DNA of 64,000 nucleotides from Echinarachnius parma. Lineage: Eukaryota; Echinodermata; Echinoidea; Clypeasteroida; Echinarachniidae. Made by a program: the position numbers and the translations under genes. Position 1 is the first letter of the stretch, and every line of letters begins with the position of its first letter. Of this stretch, positions 11,356-23,315 are shown in pieces. The stretch lies in NCBI GenBank assembly GCA_037951105.1, contig JBAMJV010009670.1:1-64000 (forward strand), read 5' to 3'. The notes beneath the pieces are model-generated. The model saw only the letters and a program-made list of their open reading frames with translations, did no database searches and was not told the origin of the DNA.

Positions 11356-13988
11356 ATGGACAACGGTATCGACAACGGGCTATCCTGTCCGATCTGCTGC
11401 GAGCGGTATGGCACGCCCAAGGCCCTCCCCTGTCTCCACACCTTCTGCATCAAGTGCCTCCGCGGGATGCAGACCAGAGACGGCTTCAGGAGAGTCCTCA
11501 CATGCCCGCTTTGCAACGTAGAACACCGTCTACCTGGCTCGGGCGTCGACGGTTTCAGCACCAACTACGCCCTCAATGACGTCGTGAATGACTTGAAGTC
11601 GCCGAAGTTCCGCGAGGAATTGGGCAAGAGGTACAAGGCCGAAGAGGTGGAGGCGATCGTGAGACGGGAAGTCAAGGACCTGAAGCACCTGGTGGACGTC
11701 GTCCACACGCCCCTTCTGCAAAGCTTCGAGGCGCTGAAGAAAGGAGCCCTCCAGCAGCAGAAGGAGAAGGTGATTATTTATTATATGCATTCTTAGTTAT
11801 AGGTTTATTTTGTTTGAACCTGCTTCATTTTCTGGGCCATGGGAACAAGCCGAGGAAGTCGGACTCTATTTATTTAGAGGTCTAACTTGTTGATATGCGG
11901 AGCGTTGTGGCACTGAAGGAGAAGGGTGTTTTTTAATTGTACTGTAGTATTCGTTATTTCGTATGTTGCTTTAATTATGTATATTGTTTTGCACCTTGTC
12001 TGATTCTTATTTTGTTCATTCATTCTTGCATGTCAGGGTATGAGGACTGAACATTATTTGTGAGTACCATCTGCTCTTATCCATATCCATTTCATTATTA
12101 ATTTATTTGTATTTCTTTCTTCGTTTTCTTCTGTATGAAGGTACGACTTGTAGCCGATTTGTACGACAGCATCATCGCGCACGCAGAGCGCGAGAGGGAG
12201 AAGCATGTCGCTAAGATCCAGCAGAACGGCGATGCAGCGATGAAGTATTTCAACACGGTGGAGAGCGAGATACAGCGTGAACAATCCCACGTCCAGTCCT
12301 TCTGCAAGATATCCGCCAACCAATCGGACGCCGAGCTCGAGAGCATGGACCTGAATACATTTTTGAACGCAGCTGCGGAACTGAGCCGAGGCGGTAGGCG
12401 GATCGCGACGGACCATTCGCATCTCATGTGGACGGACGTCGACATCGCCGAGGGCAAGGATCCGGTTCGCTTGATTCATTCGAGTCTGGCCACTGTGGTC
12501 AGAGTTCAGAGTAACAAACGGTCCCATAGACCACGTATCGGGACGATGGAGAATGGTAAGAATGGCAGACCCTCGACCTACAGGCAATCGCGGAGTAAGA
12601 GCGAACCTAACCGCGATGCCATCGAAGCAGCATGTCTGCCAAACATGCCAAAGGTCGATCGAAAAAAGCTCAGTGATCCCGTGCGGAATGTTGTAGACTC
12701 TGTTCTGCATAAGTTTCGTAACAACAACAGCATCAAAGAAAATATGCACGTTGACAGGATAAATGAAATGAACAAACGCACTGAGACGACACCAGTGAAG
12801 ACACCCGTAAGCCCTCCAGCGTCGGCAAAGCGAAGTTTGTTTGCAGAACCGCCACCGTATCCCAACCGGCGGATGAGGCGATCGAAATCTGAAGAAGAGC
12901 CGCTCACAGCGCAGAATATCACGACGACCGAGGCTACTCCCATGCGCACATCCAGTACACAATCGGCAAGGTCTATAAGCTCGGGAAACAGTCAGAGCTC
13001 AGGAACACCACCAGTGCAAAGACCTTCAAAGCCGCCTAGAAACTCTACGTCATCAGCTCTCCAGTCGCCGTGTGGTATCGCAATCACAACAAACGACGAG
13101 CTGGTGATAGCTGAACGAGGCACGGGACTTATACTCGTCACTCAGCCCAGAAGCTTGCGTGTCCAGAGGACCATCAAACCCTTCCGAGGACACGTCGATG
13201 AGGCGAAGGTTCACGCTCTCTTTGATATCACCATCCTCACAAACGGGGACATAGCCGTCACGGACTCTAGCCTTAAGAAAGTCATCTTCCTCAAGAAGTT
13301 CAACAACTATGCAGCGCCGCAGCAGGTCTGGATGCCGCATGACATGGTTCCCAGAGGTATCACCAGCGACGCGTCGTGCATGTACATCTGCGATGCGGGG
13401 AACGGGTGCATCCAGGTCTATACACACACGGGTAAGCACTGCAGCAGCATCGAGCTCGACCACTTCACCGCATCTGACCGCTCCGAGCTCGTTTCCGAGG
13501 TATGTCCACAATCCATCGCCGTCAGCGCAAACGGGCACATCCTGGTCACAGACATCATCAACCGGTGCATCTACCGGGTCCTGCGTACGGGCGAGATCAG
13601 CAGGCACAGCATGCGATTCACAGCGAGCGTCGACGGAGTTCGCTGCACCACCACTCCGTCTGAGGCCGTGCCCCGAGGCGTCTGTTGGTTAGATAACAGA
13701 CACGCTTTCATCGTTGAAGACATCAGCCAGGAGGTTCTGCTTATCGAAGCCCTCACGATGATGCTTGTCCGCGTCTTCCGGAGGAGAGATTTTGCGTCGC
13801 TGCAGAGCATGGTTCTCGACTCGGCAGGACAGCTCCTGGTGACGGACATCGACAGCAGCAGGATCCACCTCATCTCCAGGGCTGAACTCTCATCAGGGGG
13901 AAGAGGTCGGGACCTGTCCAGAGAACCTCCGACCATCAAGAGGTCCAAGAGCCTACCGACGGAGGAATTCCTTGACACTCTCGTATAA
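11356..13988 (+). CDS. TRIM-like RING-type E3 ubiquitin ligase with NHL-like propeller (two coding exons)
   Basis: Coding exons 11356-11769 and 12141-13988 join in phase 0 across an intron with GT at 11770 and a GAAG acceptor before 12141, giving about 753 aa. The ATG sits in a good context (ACCATGG), 28 bp after a strong acceptor at 11327, so a 5' non-coding exon is expected. Residues 11-53 form a complete C3HC4 RING: C11-x2-C14-x11-C26-x-H28-x2-C31-x2-C34-x15-C50-x2-C53. No B-box follows. Residues about 85-250 are charged and helical (coiled coil), about 270-440 are Ser/Pro/Arg-rich and probably disordered, and about 442-745 hold repeated strands with D-x-G-x-x-x-x-C/I patterns (VTDSSLKKVIFL, ICDAGNGCIQVY, VTDIINRCIYRV, VTDIDSSRIHLI) typical of NHL-type beta-propeller blades. 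By family knowledge it should transfer ubiquitin, with the propeller binding substrate or RNA. It is a paralogue of the minus-strand gene at 23316-25511. The RING call is strong; targets are unknown. Confidence 0.88.
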
Positions 13989-14734
13989 TTCCACGTGGTT
14001 CTTGTTTACCCCTGGATGATATTTCTCAGATTATAAGACATGTATAGACTGTGAATTCAGGGTTTCCGATATTTCCATGCTTGTAGCGTCTTTTTTTCTT
14101 GCAAAAAGTAGCTTACACTTATCCTTATCGATCGTGTGAGTCTGTTTCAGAGATAAACGACCAATACTGTCATATGTTTGTTTTCGGAAGAGCTTATAAG
14201 ACGTCTTTTGATCATTCCTTCTGGTAATAGAGATGATTATTTTAATCCGAATATGTAGCATAGTTGTATGCATGCCTATTCAACGGCTATTCCTATCCAT
14301 GCGTACTGTCAACTACATGTATATGAACAGTCATTCAAACAGTGAATATTCTGGCACTTAATTGTTGTGCCTGTTCTTTAAAAATCGGCTTACTTTTATG
14401 TTTTATTTGTGTTTAGATAATATGATATTTTACTGCAGTTTTACCTTTTAACAGTTCTATTTTATTTGTGAATTGAGTTGTATTGATTGTGTAAGTCTTT
14501 CTTATTTATTTGTTTTAATCCTAATTATCAAGTTGAATTATTATTTGAGCCGGCAGGGAAATCTTGGCTTTTTAATGAATAATCATTCGTTATATAAGGC
14601 TGACTTCGCACTTGTGCCATAGTCTTCTTTGATGTGTTGTTGGTGTATCATTTTCTCTTGTTTCCAAATTATTTAATTGTTAAATAGGCAAATATAAAAC
14701 AAAAATAATAGTCTATCAGGTTATGTAAAGCAGC
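13989..14734. other. 3' flank/UTR of TRIM-like gene
   Basis: AT-rich sequence after the stop, with no open reading of note. I did not find a canonical AATAAA on the plus strand here, so the polyadenylation site is unknown. Confidence 0.4.
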
Positions 14735-16206
14735 AATTTTTTTTGCTATAATCTTGGAAACAGTTTTTAATTTGGTCTAAATACATTACTGATGAGAAAA
14801 AGTGATGTTTCCATTTTTTATTTTTGGTCCCAGGGTGCATTTTGGCGATTTTAAAGATAATTAGCTAATTAGCATATTTGTGAAATAAGGTCAGGGGTCA
14901 TTTTCTATCTAGGAATAGTACAATATTGATTGTATTCTCTGGTATTTTGGGACAAGGATTCCATTTCCGGTGCTCGTTTGTAAGTGTTGTATCGGAAACA
15001 CTCTGAAATCCAAGATGGCTTCCCCTAATTTGCATATTTATGAATATTATTGATTTTCAGTGGCTACAGCCCCTAATAAGCAATAATTCCGGATTATTAT
15101 TTGTCAGTTATGTTCTTAGTATGTATTTAATATATCAAAGATGAGTTGCCATCGTGGCAACCTCTATCAATCCATATTATTTGCATAATTATGTATTTTA
15201 CCTAATTTGCATATTCCCCCAAATCGAGTATATTGGGAACCCGGCAAGTAAAAAAGACAAGTAATACCACTTTTCCAAGGTTTTAGGGGGCAACAAATCC
15301 ATTTATGATACTTTTTTACCTGTATCACGTCGGCAACCCACATAAATCCAAGATGGCCGCCTTTGTCATTTTAAAGTAAATAATGATATTTGCTACTTTA
15401 ATGGCATTTAATTTATTAAAGTATGATTTTTTTACTGTAAGCAAACAACTACATTGTGATTCAAGTATTCTAGTTGCTCATTCCAATAATTAAAAGTCAA
15501 AAAATTAGAATATCATTCTAATATAACCGAAATAATATAGTCGTGTATCATAACATGTGTAATTTAGGGAGCAGTCATCTTGGATTTGAGATGGATGCCA
15601 TGGTGATATAGGTAAATAAGTATCAAAAATGGATCTGCTGCCCCCCAAAACCTTGGAAAAGTGGTATTACTTGTCTTTTTTACCTGCCCGGTTCCCAATA
15701 TACTCGATTTGGGGGAATATGTTAATTAGGTAAAATACATAATTATGCAAATAATATGCATTGCTAGAGGTTGCCACGATGGCAACTCATCTTTGATATC
15801 TTGAATACATACTTAGAACATAACTGACAAATAATAATCCAGAATTATTGCTTATTAGGGGCTGTAGCCACTGAAAATCAATAATATTAATAAATATGCA
15901 AATTAGGGGCAGCCATCTTGGATTTCAGAGTGTTTCCCATACAGCACTTACAAACCAGCACCGGAAATGGAATCCTTGCCCCAAAATACCCTAGAATACT
16001 AGTTTGTATCAATAGTGCACTATTCCTAGATAGAAAATGACCCCTGACCTTATTTCACAAATATGCAAATTAGCTAATTATCTTTAAAATCGCCAAAATG
16101 CACCCTGGGACCAAAAATTAAAAATGCAAACATCAATTTTTTTCTCATCAGTAATGTATTTAGACCAAATTAAAAACTGTTTCCAAGATTATAGCAAAAA
16201 ATTTTA
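14735..16206. mobile_element. Long foldback element (about 730-bp arms)
   Basis: The left arm starts TTGCTATAATCTTGGAAACA and the right arm ends TGTTTCCAAGATTATAGCAA. Matching inverted blocks run inward without interruption (CACCCTGGGACC, TAGCTAATTA, TGACCCCTGACC, CAAGATGGC, CCCCCAAATCGAG). Only about 100-150 bp near 15420-15540 are unpaired. No coding content. The core is shared with the element at 37942-39460, but the outer ends differ. Confidence 0.85.
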
Positions 16207-16866
16207 CAACATGTATTTGTACTACATTAGGGGATATACTATAAGGAGTATCGTTTAATCTATACTTGATTTTTCGTAGTGATTTCGCTCTCAAATGTTT
16301 ATAATTATGATGGAATGGTATACGTGTTTTCTTTGTTGAACTATTTGCACTATTTAGCCAGTGAATTTACCAAACAATTTAATAGAATGTCTACCGTTGA
16401 TCACTATCACAAATCTAATATGTTTCAGGCCTCCAATTTTAACTGTAGTTACACTCACAGCTGGATATTTTCTTAGGAAAATTACTTTATAGAGAAGAGT
16501 CGTTATCATAATTTTCATGAGATGCACAGACCTATGTGATGTGATGGTGTTGGTTTGTTTTGAAGGTGGTTTTTAGTCGTTGATTCAGAAGCGCAGTGCC
16601 ATCTTGGTAGGTCTTGGGGAGGACGGTGCGAATTACACATTTGCTTAGTGTTATGTAGTGCGCACAAACTTCCTTCGTAGTTTCAAATGGCGAACCGCAG
16701 AGGAGTATTTCGAACAGTGCCCTCTACGTTCCCACACATGACAATCTTTACAAACAAGTGGCAATCATTGATATAAAAAATACGATGGTGACAATACTCA
16801 GAGCGCAGAGCTATAAGAAGGAGAAGAGCGCCATCCTTCTGTATGAGTGTATAATGTATGTGTCCA
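16207..16866. other. No gene seen
   Basis: AT-rich sequence, with a slightly GC-richer patch near 16580-16730 that shows no clear reading frame. Confidence 0.4.
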
Positions 16867-17000
16867 TGACCCCGTTGCAGAAAGACTTACAATCGATTGT
16901 AAAGATGCAGAACATGTTACCAATTGCTCAGAGTATACTTTCCGACTTGCAATTAATTGCACCTTTACAATCGATTGCAACTCTTTCTGCAACGGGGCCC
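16867..17000. mobile_element. MITE, GGGCCCCGTTGCAGAAAG family, copy 2
   Basis: The ends ACCCCGTTGCAGAAAG and CTTTCTGCAACGGGGCCC are inverted, and the subterminal TTACAATCGATTGTAA and TTTACAATCGATTGCAA are also inverted. Total length 134 bp. Confidence 0.85.
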
Positions 17001-17442
17001 ATGTGTTCGTACATTGTACCTCCTTTGAATGAGTGGGTTTTTTAAGTTATAAAATATTACATTCATTTGTCTGGAAAAGGTCCCAGAACATGAACCAAGA
17101 TGTCTGAATAATATAATTTTCACAAATATTCAATGTGTTTCTATTTTTTTTATTGACTTTACATGTGTATAAATAAATGGAATGTACTCGTCTTTCTTAC
17201 ACTAAATTATTCACATGTACATAATAGTTTTATAAACTGTTCTTATCTTTTACTTAGTTTTTAGAAAATAAGTTGTAATGCATTATGCACGATTTTGTAA
17301 TTTGCTATCTATAGCAATTTTTAGTGCAAGTCATGAACTTGTATTCATTTTGATTCAATCAGTTATATATAGGCCTAACATTTTTATTTATTTAGGGCAC
17401 ATATTTTGTCCAGGATTGGGCCCATATTCATAAAAACTGAAT

Positions 17443-17536
17443 GGGCTTCGCCCGGGAATCAAATCCGAGACCCCGAAGGGCTCAATAGTCAGAGCACCGG
17501 TCTAGCAACCCGGATGTCGATTCCCGGGCGAAGGCC
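17443..17536 (+). repeat. tRNA-like sequence in an inverted GGGCTTCGCCCGGGAATC pair
   Basis: GGGCTTCGCCCGGGAATC at 17443 is mirrored by GATTCCCGGGCGAAGGCC at 17519-17536. The sequence between holds a D-arm-like part (GGGCTCAATAGTCAGAGC), CCGGTCTAGCAACCCGG as an anticodon arm and GTCGATTCC as a weak B-box. It shares GAGCACCGGTCTAGCAA with the tRNA-like sequence at 18955-19026. Probably a SINE or tRNA-derived fragment. Confidence 0.45.
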
Positions 17537-17539
17537 ATT

Positions 17540-18083
17540 TTAAAAGAGTAGTTCAGTTTTGGTATAGAGGGCGCTGCACGAAATAATTTGTTTGTGAGAT
17601 AATGAAAAACTGAGTGTAAAATTTGAAAACGCATACAATGTTAATGGCAGAATACATTTTATTTGATCGAAATCGGTTCAGAAACGGCTGAAATATCAAT
17701 AAATATACCCGATCGTAATAAATCTGGGGCTCAGATATATTCGATGATTTTTCAAAAAATCCACAAAATGCTTACACTTTTTCAAACGAATTTCAAAAAA
17801 GGTTTTAAAATAGTTGTTGATGATCTCTCTATTTAATCATTATTTCAACAAAACATCACATGCATAATTTTGTATGAAAAATGGTTGAAACCAATGCCCT
17901 TTTAGAGAGCGCCCTCTTGTGTTTTAATGGCTCTTTTTGAATGATAACAGGCTTTTTATTTAGTCGTTTGTAATTTTCTATACCTTTCGAGCATGGTGGA
18001 GTTATAACTATTATTTTGCAGTGTTATTGTGCAGGTTTTGGTTACTAAAGCTCAGCCTTACCAAAAATGTACTACCCCGTTAA
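17540..18083. mobile_element. TTAA-flanked MITE, GGGTAGTTTAGTTTTGGTA family, copy A
   Basis: TTAA at both ends. The ends AGAGTAGTTCAGTTTTGGTA and TACCAAAAATGTACTACCCC are inverted. The interior contains GAGGGCGCTGCACG, GCGCCCTCTTGTG and CGAGCATGGTGGAGTTA, as in copies B-D (30300, 33552, 48514). About 545 bp. The TTAA target suggests piggyBac- or Kolobok-type mobilisation. Confidence 0.88.
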
Positions 18084-18273
18084 GCTCATGGGAAATGCAG
18101 TATCCTAGGTAAGGGGTTAATTGATATTATTCATTGTTTGCATGGAACACCTTTGTAACTTCCACGGCTCATGTCTTATAACAGGCACTTACTTTAAAAA
18201 TAATATGTGTTGTAAAGACTATCCTTGCCGATTTGATTTGTTTTATTTTTCCCAAAATGGATCAAGCCCATTT

Positions 18274-18837
18274 TTAAAGGGCAATGAAATCCAGACAAAT
18301 TGTTGTATGCACTATAAGACACTAAATATAATGAATAGTCTCTGAAAATTTGAGCACAATCAGTCAAGAAATAAGAAAACTATGGCTCTTTGAAAAGAGC
18401 CATGTATTTCTTCGAGTGACTCAAATTGGCAACACACTCTGGCAAAGTTGTGGACAACTCCCCATACATTTTGTACACAAAATTTCAGTTTTGTTCAATT
18501 TTTTCAAAATTTATGTTTACCCTTCGTTCGAGTTCAACATATGTTTTGTAGAATGCTTTTATACATAACATATCATGAGTTGGGGGAATGGAAAAATGTG
18601 ACTATGAAGAAAACTGTAAAAATGGGAACATTTGTGCACAAAACATATGGGGATTGTCCACACACTTATCAGAGTGCGTTGCCAATTTGAGTTCCCCATA
18701 GGAATAAATTGACATCTTCAAAGAGCCGTAGTTTTCTTGTGTCTTACCCAATTATGCTCTAACTTTCAGAGAATATTCTTCTTAATCTCTCCAAGATTAT
18801 GAAAGCAACATTTTGCTTGGGTTTCATTGCCCTTTAA
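18274..18837. mobile_element. TTAA-flanked foldback MITE, TTAAAGGGCAATGAAATCC ends
   Basis: TTAAAGGGCAATGAAATCC at the left and GGGTTTCATTGCCCTTTAA at the right. Inverted inner blocks include CTCTTTGAAAAGAGCC with CAAAGAGCC, AAATTGGCAACACACTCTG with CAGAGTGCGTTGCCAATTT, and TGTGGACAACTCCCCAT with ATGGGGATTGTCCACA. 564 bp, non-coding. Confidence 0.88.
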
Positions 18838-18954
18838 TAGCCAGGAAGCTTGACTAAGACTATCCTGCTGATGTATTATGTTATTAGTTCAATTCAAATA
18901 TAGAGGAAACTGACTAGAAATATTTGAGTGATTAAAAGTGAGCAAAGAAAAATA

Positions 18955-19026
18955 GGCTTCGCCGGGAATCGAACCCGAGACCGCCGGATTGCTAGACCGG
19001 TGCTCAAACCATCAAGCCACGAAGAC
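18955..19026 (-). tRNA. tRNA-like gene or tRNA-derived SINE head (Ala-AGC-like)
   Basis: The minus strand folds as a cloverleaf: acceptor GTCTTCG/CGAAGCC with one mismatch, A-box-like TGGCTTGATGG, an anticodon arm CCGGT-CTAGCAA-TCCGG with AGC at the anticodon position and a T-T mismatch at the stem base, and a perfect B-box GGTTCGATTCC. The two mismatches, and the presence of a related fragment at 17443-17536, favour a SINE or pseudogene over an active tRNA. A cloverleaf-scoring program would settle it. Confidence 0.4.
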
Positions 19027-19689
19027 TTTGTATGGTGGGCGTTCCCATGAAACCCTTTTCAATGCTCGATTAGTCAGAAGCTATATAAACTGGGCCAATC
19101 CCAAGGATAATTAAATCAACTTTTATAGAGAAAGGCGCAGGATCACGCGAAGTGATGCAGCTTTTTTTACTTAATTAAATTCGTTCATTACTTTTTAAAA
19201 GCATTACTTTTTAAAAGCATAATTTCCATGTTTTAGTTGCCCAAAGAGGGTTGGATCTTATTTTAGATATACAAAAACAATAATTGCATTGATAACATTA
19301 CCATAACATAATTGTATGTCGCACAATCTGTGAATCTATGTTATGTAGGTATATATTTTTATGATGGGTCGTGCACCGTTGATATATATTTTGTACAAAC
19401 AAAACAGCTAATAAATGAATGGATCATTATCCTTTAAAAATAGTTCTTCTTGTTCATATTTTGTCTAGCGTTACTCGTACAAGTGTATTCTTGGTGTGAT
19501 ACTGTGATTATGTTACGAGAGGAAATCAATATTCTTCTTCGGAGCCATTTTGTTAGAAACTTGAATTCAATGTATTTTAAAATATTTTGTGCATTGGGTA
19601 ATGTATGCCCTAAATACAAATAATACAATCACCACCACCACATCAACAACAACAATAATAAGAACAACCAACAACCAACAATCCCTTCT
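19027..19689. other. No gene seen
   Basis: AT-rich, with a local direct duplication of CATTACTTTTTAAAAG (about 19188-19218). Nothing coding. Confidence 0.4.
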
Positions 19690-19866
19690 GCTACAACTTC
19701 TAATACTACACTAATAATGATGATGATAATAATAATAGTAATAATAATAATAATAATAATGATAATAGAATTATAATAATGATAATAATAGAATAATAAT
19801 AATGATAATAATATAATAATAATAAGGATAATAATAGAATAATAATGATAATAATAGTAATCAAAT
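19690..19866. repeat. (ATA/ATAATG)n microsatellite
   Basis: Imperfect ATA, ATG and AATAG trinucleotide-type runs for about 175 bp, preceded by (CAA)n/(CAC)n near 19629-19665. Confidence 0.9.
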
Positions 19867-20117
19867 CTCAAATATATTAGGATTTAATTGTTTTGCAACC
19901 CTGGTCCAACAATGTTTCATTCTAATACATTTACATCACAAAACACAAGAAGTTTACAATTATCATTGCAAGAAACCGTTTTAAAGAGTCCAATTTATTG
20001 AAATTCAGATGATACAAACAATAATGAAACACTGCAAACAAATTCTGGACGGTTACAATATTATTGTGACACACACACATTTTAGTAAATCTATCTACAC
20101 ATACTTATAATTATGAC

Positions 20118-20485
20118 CAGTGGCGTAATGAGCAAAAACTTATTTATTTATTTTTTTATTTTTTTTTTGGGGGGGGGGGGGGTGGGGGCAAAACCAAATC
20201 CGCATCACAATCGGATATTGCGAGGGAGCGAAGCGACTATTAGCCCGAAGGAGCGAAGAGACTGAGCGGGGGAGGGTGTGAGAAAGGGTCCACGGTAGGG
20301 AGCCTTTGCAATCTGGTGCATACTTAGAACATAGATTTGACTTGACATGAAGTAAAATCTGAGTTATTTTGTCTAAAGAAATACCCTTTTTTCAATCACT
20401 GGTATCGAATTAGATATAAGCCATGATTGATTGAGGGGCTTGGGGGCGCTTGCCCCCCCCCCCCCCCCCCACCAGTACGCCAGTG
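20118..20485. mobile_element. hAT-type MITE with exact 8-bp target duplication ATTATGAC
   Basis: ATTATGAC at 20110-20117 and again at 20486-20493 flank a 368-bp element. It begins CAGTGGCGTA and ends TACGCCAGTG (inverted, one mismatch), with poly-G just inside the left end (about 20170-20183) and poly-C just inside the right end (about 20453-20470). The 8-bp duplication is the hAT signature. Confidence 0.88.
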
Positions 20486-20493
20486 ATTATGAC

Positions 20494-21194
20494 CCCATAT
20501 AAATATGATGTTTGGGTGTTTAAGCGCTTGTTTCTTGACACAATTACACAATGATTCAAGTTTGGATTCGTAAAAGATACACGGGGCGCCGTATTTCGAA
20601 CGCCTTGCGCCAGGTGCGAAGTACACACTGGCTCATTATTATGCAGCGCGCAAAAACTAGCCTAGTTGAAAATGGCAAACCAATCCATAGCAATCACCAA
20701 GCATGGCATTTTAAAAAGGCAAGAGTAAAAAACAAATTCTGAATAAAAAATATATAATCTTCATAGTTATGATAAGCATGTTAATAAGGACGGAATGCGC
20801 TCTTGATAAATCTCAACATGAATCAATCAAAATAAATACATCAAAATTAATTAAGCGTTTGCGCAAATGTCAGGAACGTTGAGGCTGTTTTGAGAATGAT
20901 ACAATGTTGAGAAAAGATGCAGACATATTATCAGGAAATCAGCATAAATTTAACCAATCAATGACGCGTATTTTACTTAGTCAGATAATATATTATAACA
21001 ATTATTCGTAGCATTAAAATAAATTCCGTATCGTATAATCACATAAAGAAGTTGAATGTGGTAAAAGATGATGATCGTCCGTATATCGTCCGTATATTTA
21101 CAACGTATCAAAAGCTACATATATACAAACATAACGACATACATGATATACATTCGATTTATGTAGCGCCTTATCTGAAACGCTATATCATATA
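20494..21194. other. No gene seen
   Basis: AT-rich flank of the Tc1 element. A small GC-richer patch at 20575-20660 has no supported reading. Confidence 0.4.
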
Positions 21195-22580
21195 ACCTCC
21201 CGTGCCATAAGTATTGCAACATGTTGAAATTCGTTACATTTTTGGTAAATGACTTATCTATGTTGTAGCGGTGTTTTGTTCTAAATAATTGAATAATGAC
21301 CGACATTCCGGTATAAATGGAATGTGCACATTGTTCACTTTCTCGTTCAAGGCCACTGAGTCCCTCATGCACACTCCATGGAGACATCCGGGTTATCTAA
21401 CGTGCAACGCAGACAAATCGTCGACCTGAGGGAGGAGGGGGTTTCGGTGGCTCAGATTGCTGAACCCTTTCAGGTATGCCGTCAAACGGTGTAAAGAGTG
21501 TGTAAACGCCATAGGGAAACTTACAATTTTGACAAGCGACCAAGACCTGACAGAGGTAAAAAGCCCACACGTCTGGAAGATTGGTACCTCCTGCGTCAGG
21601 CTCGTATGACCCGATTCGAATCTGCACAAACGTTGGCAGCTCACTGGAGCTACAGGATTGGTAGGAGAATCTCAAAGAGGACGACACAAAGACGCCTATA
21701 CTCCCACAATCTTCATGCCCGTATTTCCAGGAGGAAGATTCTCATATCTCGTATCAATCGCGAGACGCATCAGGTGGGCCTCCAGAGTGAGGGATTGGAC
21801 GGTGTAGGACAATTGGAGTCACTTCCGGTCCGACGAGAGTATGTTTTGCCTTTCTTCCAACGACGGAAGAGTAAGAGTCTGGTGTGAACCAAACACCGCA
21901 TACGACCCAAGGAACCTGATCTACACTCAAAGGAAGCAGTTTCAGTCATGGTTTGGGGGTGTGTCGGCATCTATGGAGTCGGCGATCTTGTTGTCGTGTA
22001 CGGGAACATGGATAACGCAACAAATATCGGGAGATTCTGGACTCTCAATTGTTTCCATCCATTGGTAACATCTTTGGCGACGCGCAGCACCCGTTCATTT
22101 TACAGGATGACAACGCACCGGCGCACAGGGCTACCCAGATGGACCAATGGTATGACGAAAATGGCGTCAACAGGGTGCAGTGGCCAGAACAATCACCAGA
22201 TGCTAACCCGATAGAGAATCTGTGGGATGCCATCAAGAGAGCCCTCACCAAGGACCGACCAACCACCAGGGAGGGTTTGATCCGCTCTATCTTCAGGGTC
22301 TGGGGCAGCATCACCCAAGAAAGACTGCATGGTCTATACGCAACTCTACCAAGGATGATGCGCGCCATAATCAGAAGGCGCGGGTACCCAACAAAATACT
22401 AGAACTTCATGAACTTGACATGATAAATGACTCTTGACATGTTAATGAAAATAATGTGCCTGATAATAAGATCTTAAATCATGTACTACAAATGAATTAA
22501 AACAGCACTTATTATCATGTCATACATTGCCTCCTGTGTAATGCATGTGTCTATGTTGCAATACTTTTGGCACGGGAGGG
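21195..22580 (+). mobile_element. Tc1-type transposon, copy 1 (TA target)
   Basis: TA dinucleotides flank inverted ends reading ACCTCCCGTGCCATAAGTAT on the left and ATACTTTTGGCACGGGAGGG on the right. About 1.39 kb, with a broken transposase inside. A second copy in the same orientation is at 43496-44887. Confidence 0.9.
21378..22402 (+). pseudogene. Tc1 (DD34E) transposase, inactivated
   Basis: Begins METSGLSNVQRRQIVDL (helix-turn-helix start), with VAQIAEPFQVCRQTV as a recognition-helix region, then a stop at about 21493. A later open piece carries ARISRRKILISRINR. After further frame changes, the C-terminal catalytic half (from about 22049) has LQDDNAPAHRA and WPEQSPDANPIENLWDAIK, which supply the second D and the E of a DDE triad. 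At least one stop and two frameshifts make it non-functional. The sequence matches the copy at 43679-44713 closely, but the lesions differ. Confidence 0.88.
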
Positions 22581-22790
22581 TAAAAGCGCTTTACACTATA
22601 TAGTACAATACCAGTCCACACACATGGCGTGCACCATCTCCTCTCCCTGGGGAACATTCCTTTCAAGCGGTTAATGGGCATGAAGAAGATCATTCACATA
22701 AATTGAGTTCACCTCATATTTGGGTCTACAGCTAGAAACAGGCTTATACTCAATTATCAGGATATGGTACTGCCTCCACTCGCTTATTTC

Positions 22791-23012
22791 CTTACTGGCC
22801 CGTTCGGGCAAGTAAAATCATAACTTTTCAAGTTGTACTTGCCCGAACAGAAAGTTTACTTGCCCGCTTAATTCTAGATGAGATTTAATTAAACCTAAAT
22901 AATTATTCTCTCATAGCTGACCTGTAAGTAAGTTGCCCAAACTAGGCCATTTATGAAATGTTACGTTGCCCGACATCAATTTTTACTTGCCCCGGGCAAT
23001 AGGGCATTGCTA
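22791..23012. mobile_element. Small MITE built on TTGCCCG motifs
   Basis: The left end GGCCCGTTCGGGCAAGTAAAA and right end TTTTTACTTGCCCCGGGCAA are inverted, and two more ACTTGCCCG motifs lie inside. About 220 bp, non-coding. Confidence 0.6.
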
Positions 23013-23315
23013 GTGTCGAGCAAATGACAGATACAGCATTAACGTTATAATAATACTACATGATTAGAGGAAAAGCCTCAACAACATTATACATGAATAA
23101 TACACTACCATACGTGGATCCTTATACACATTTTGCAAAACTAATCATACAATGTCATGCATTGTATTATCATGTGTTGTAAATATATTTCATTTATGAA
23201 AATGGGGGGAAAATTGAACATGTTAAATTAAGTTTCAACTTTAAAAAGTTACATTAAGCACACATATACTTAAGTAAAGCTAGTGAGATATTTAGTTCCG
23301 AGACTAACCGCATCA

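Noticed and set aside
12054-13978. Several minus-strand open readings, up to 302 codons, antisense to the RING gene
   Set aside because: They are shadows of the GC-richer coding exon on +; no domain is recognisable and they overlap the strongly supported propeller.
19629-19871. Open reading of 80 codons rich in Tyr and Ile
   Set aside because: It comes from the ATA/ATAATG microsatellite.
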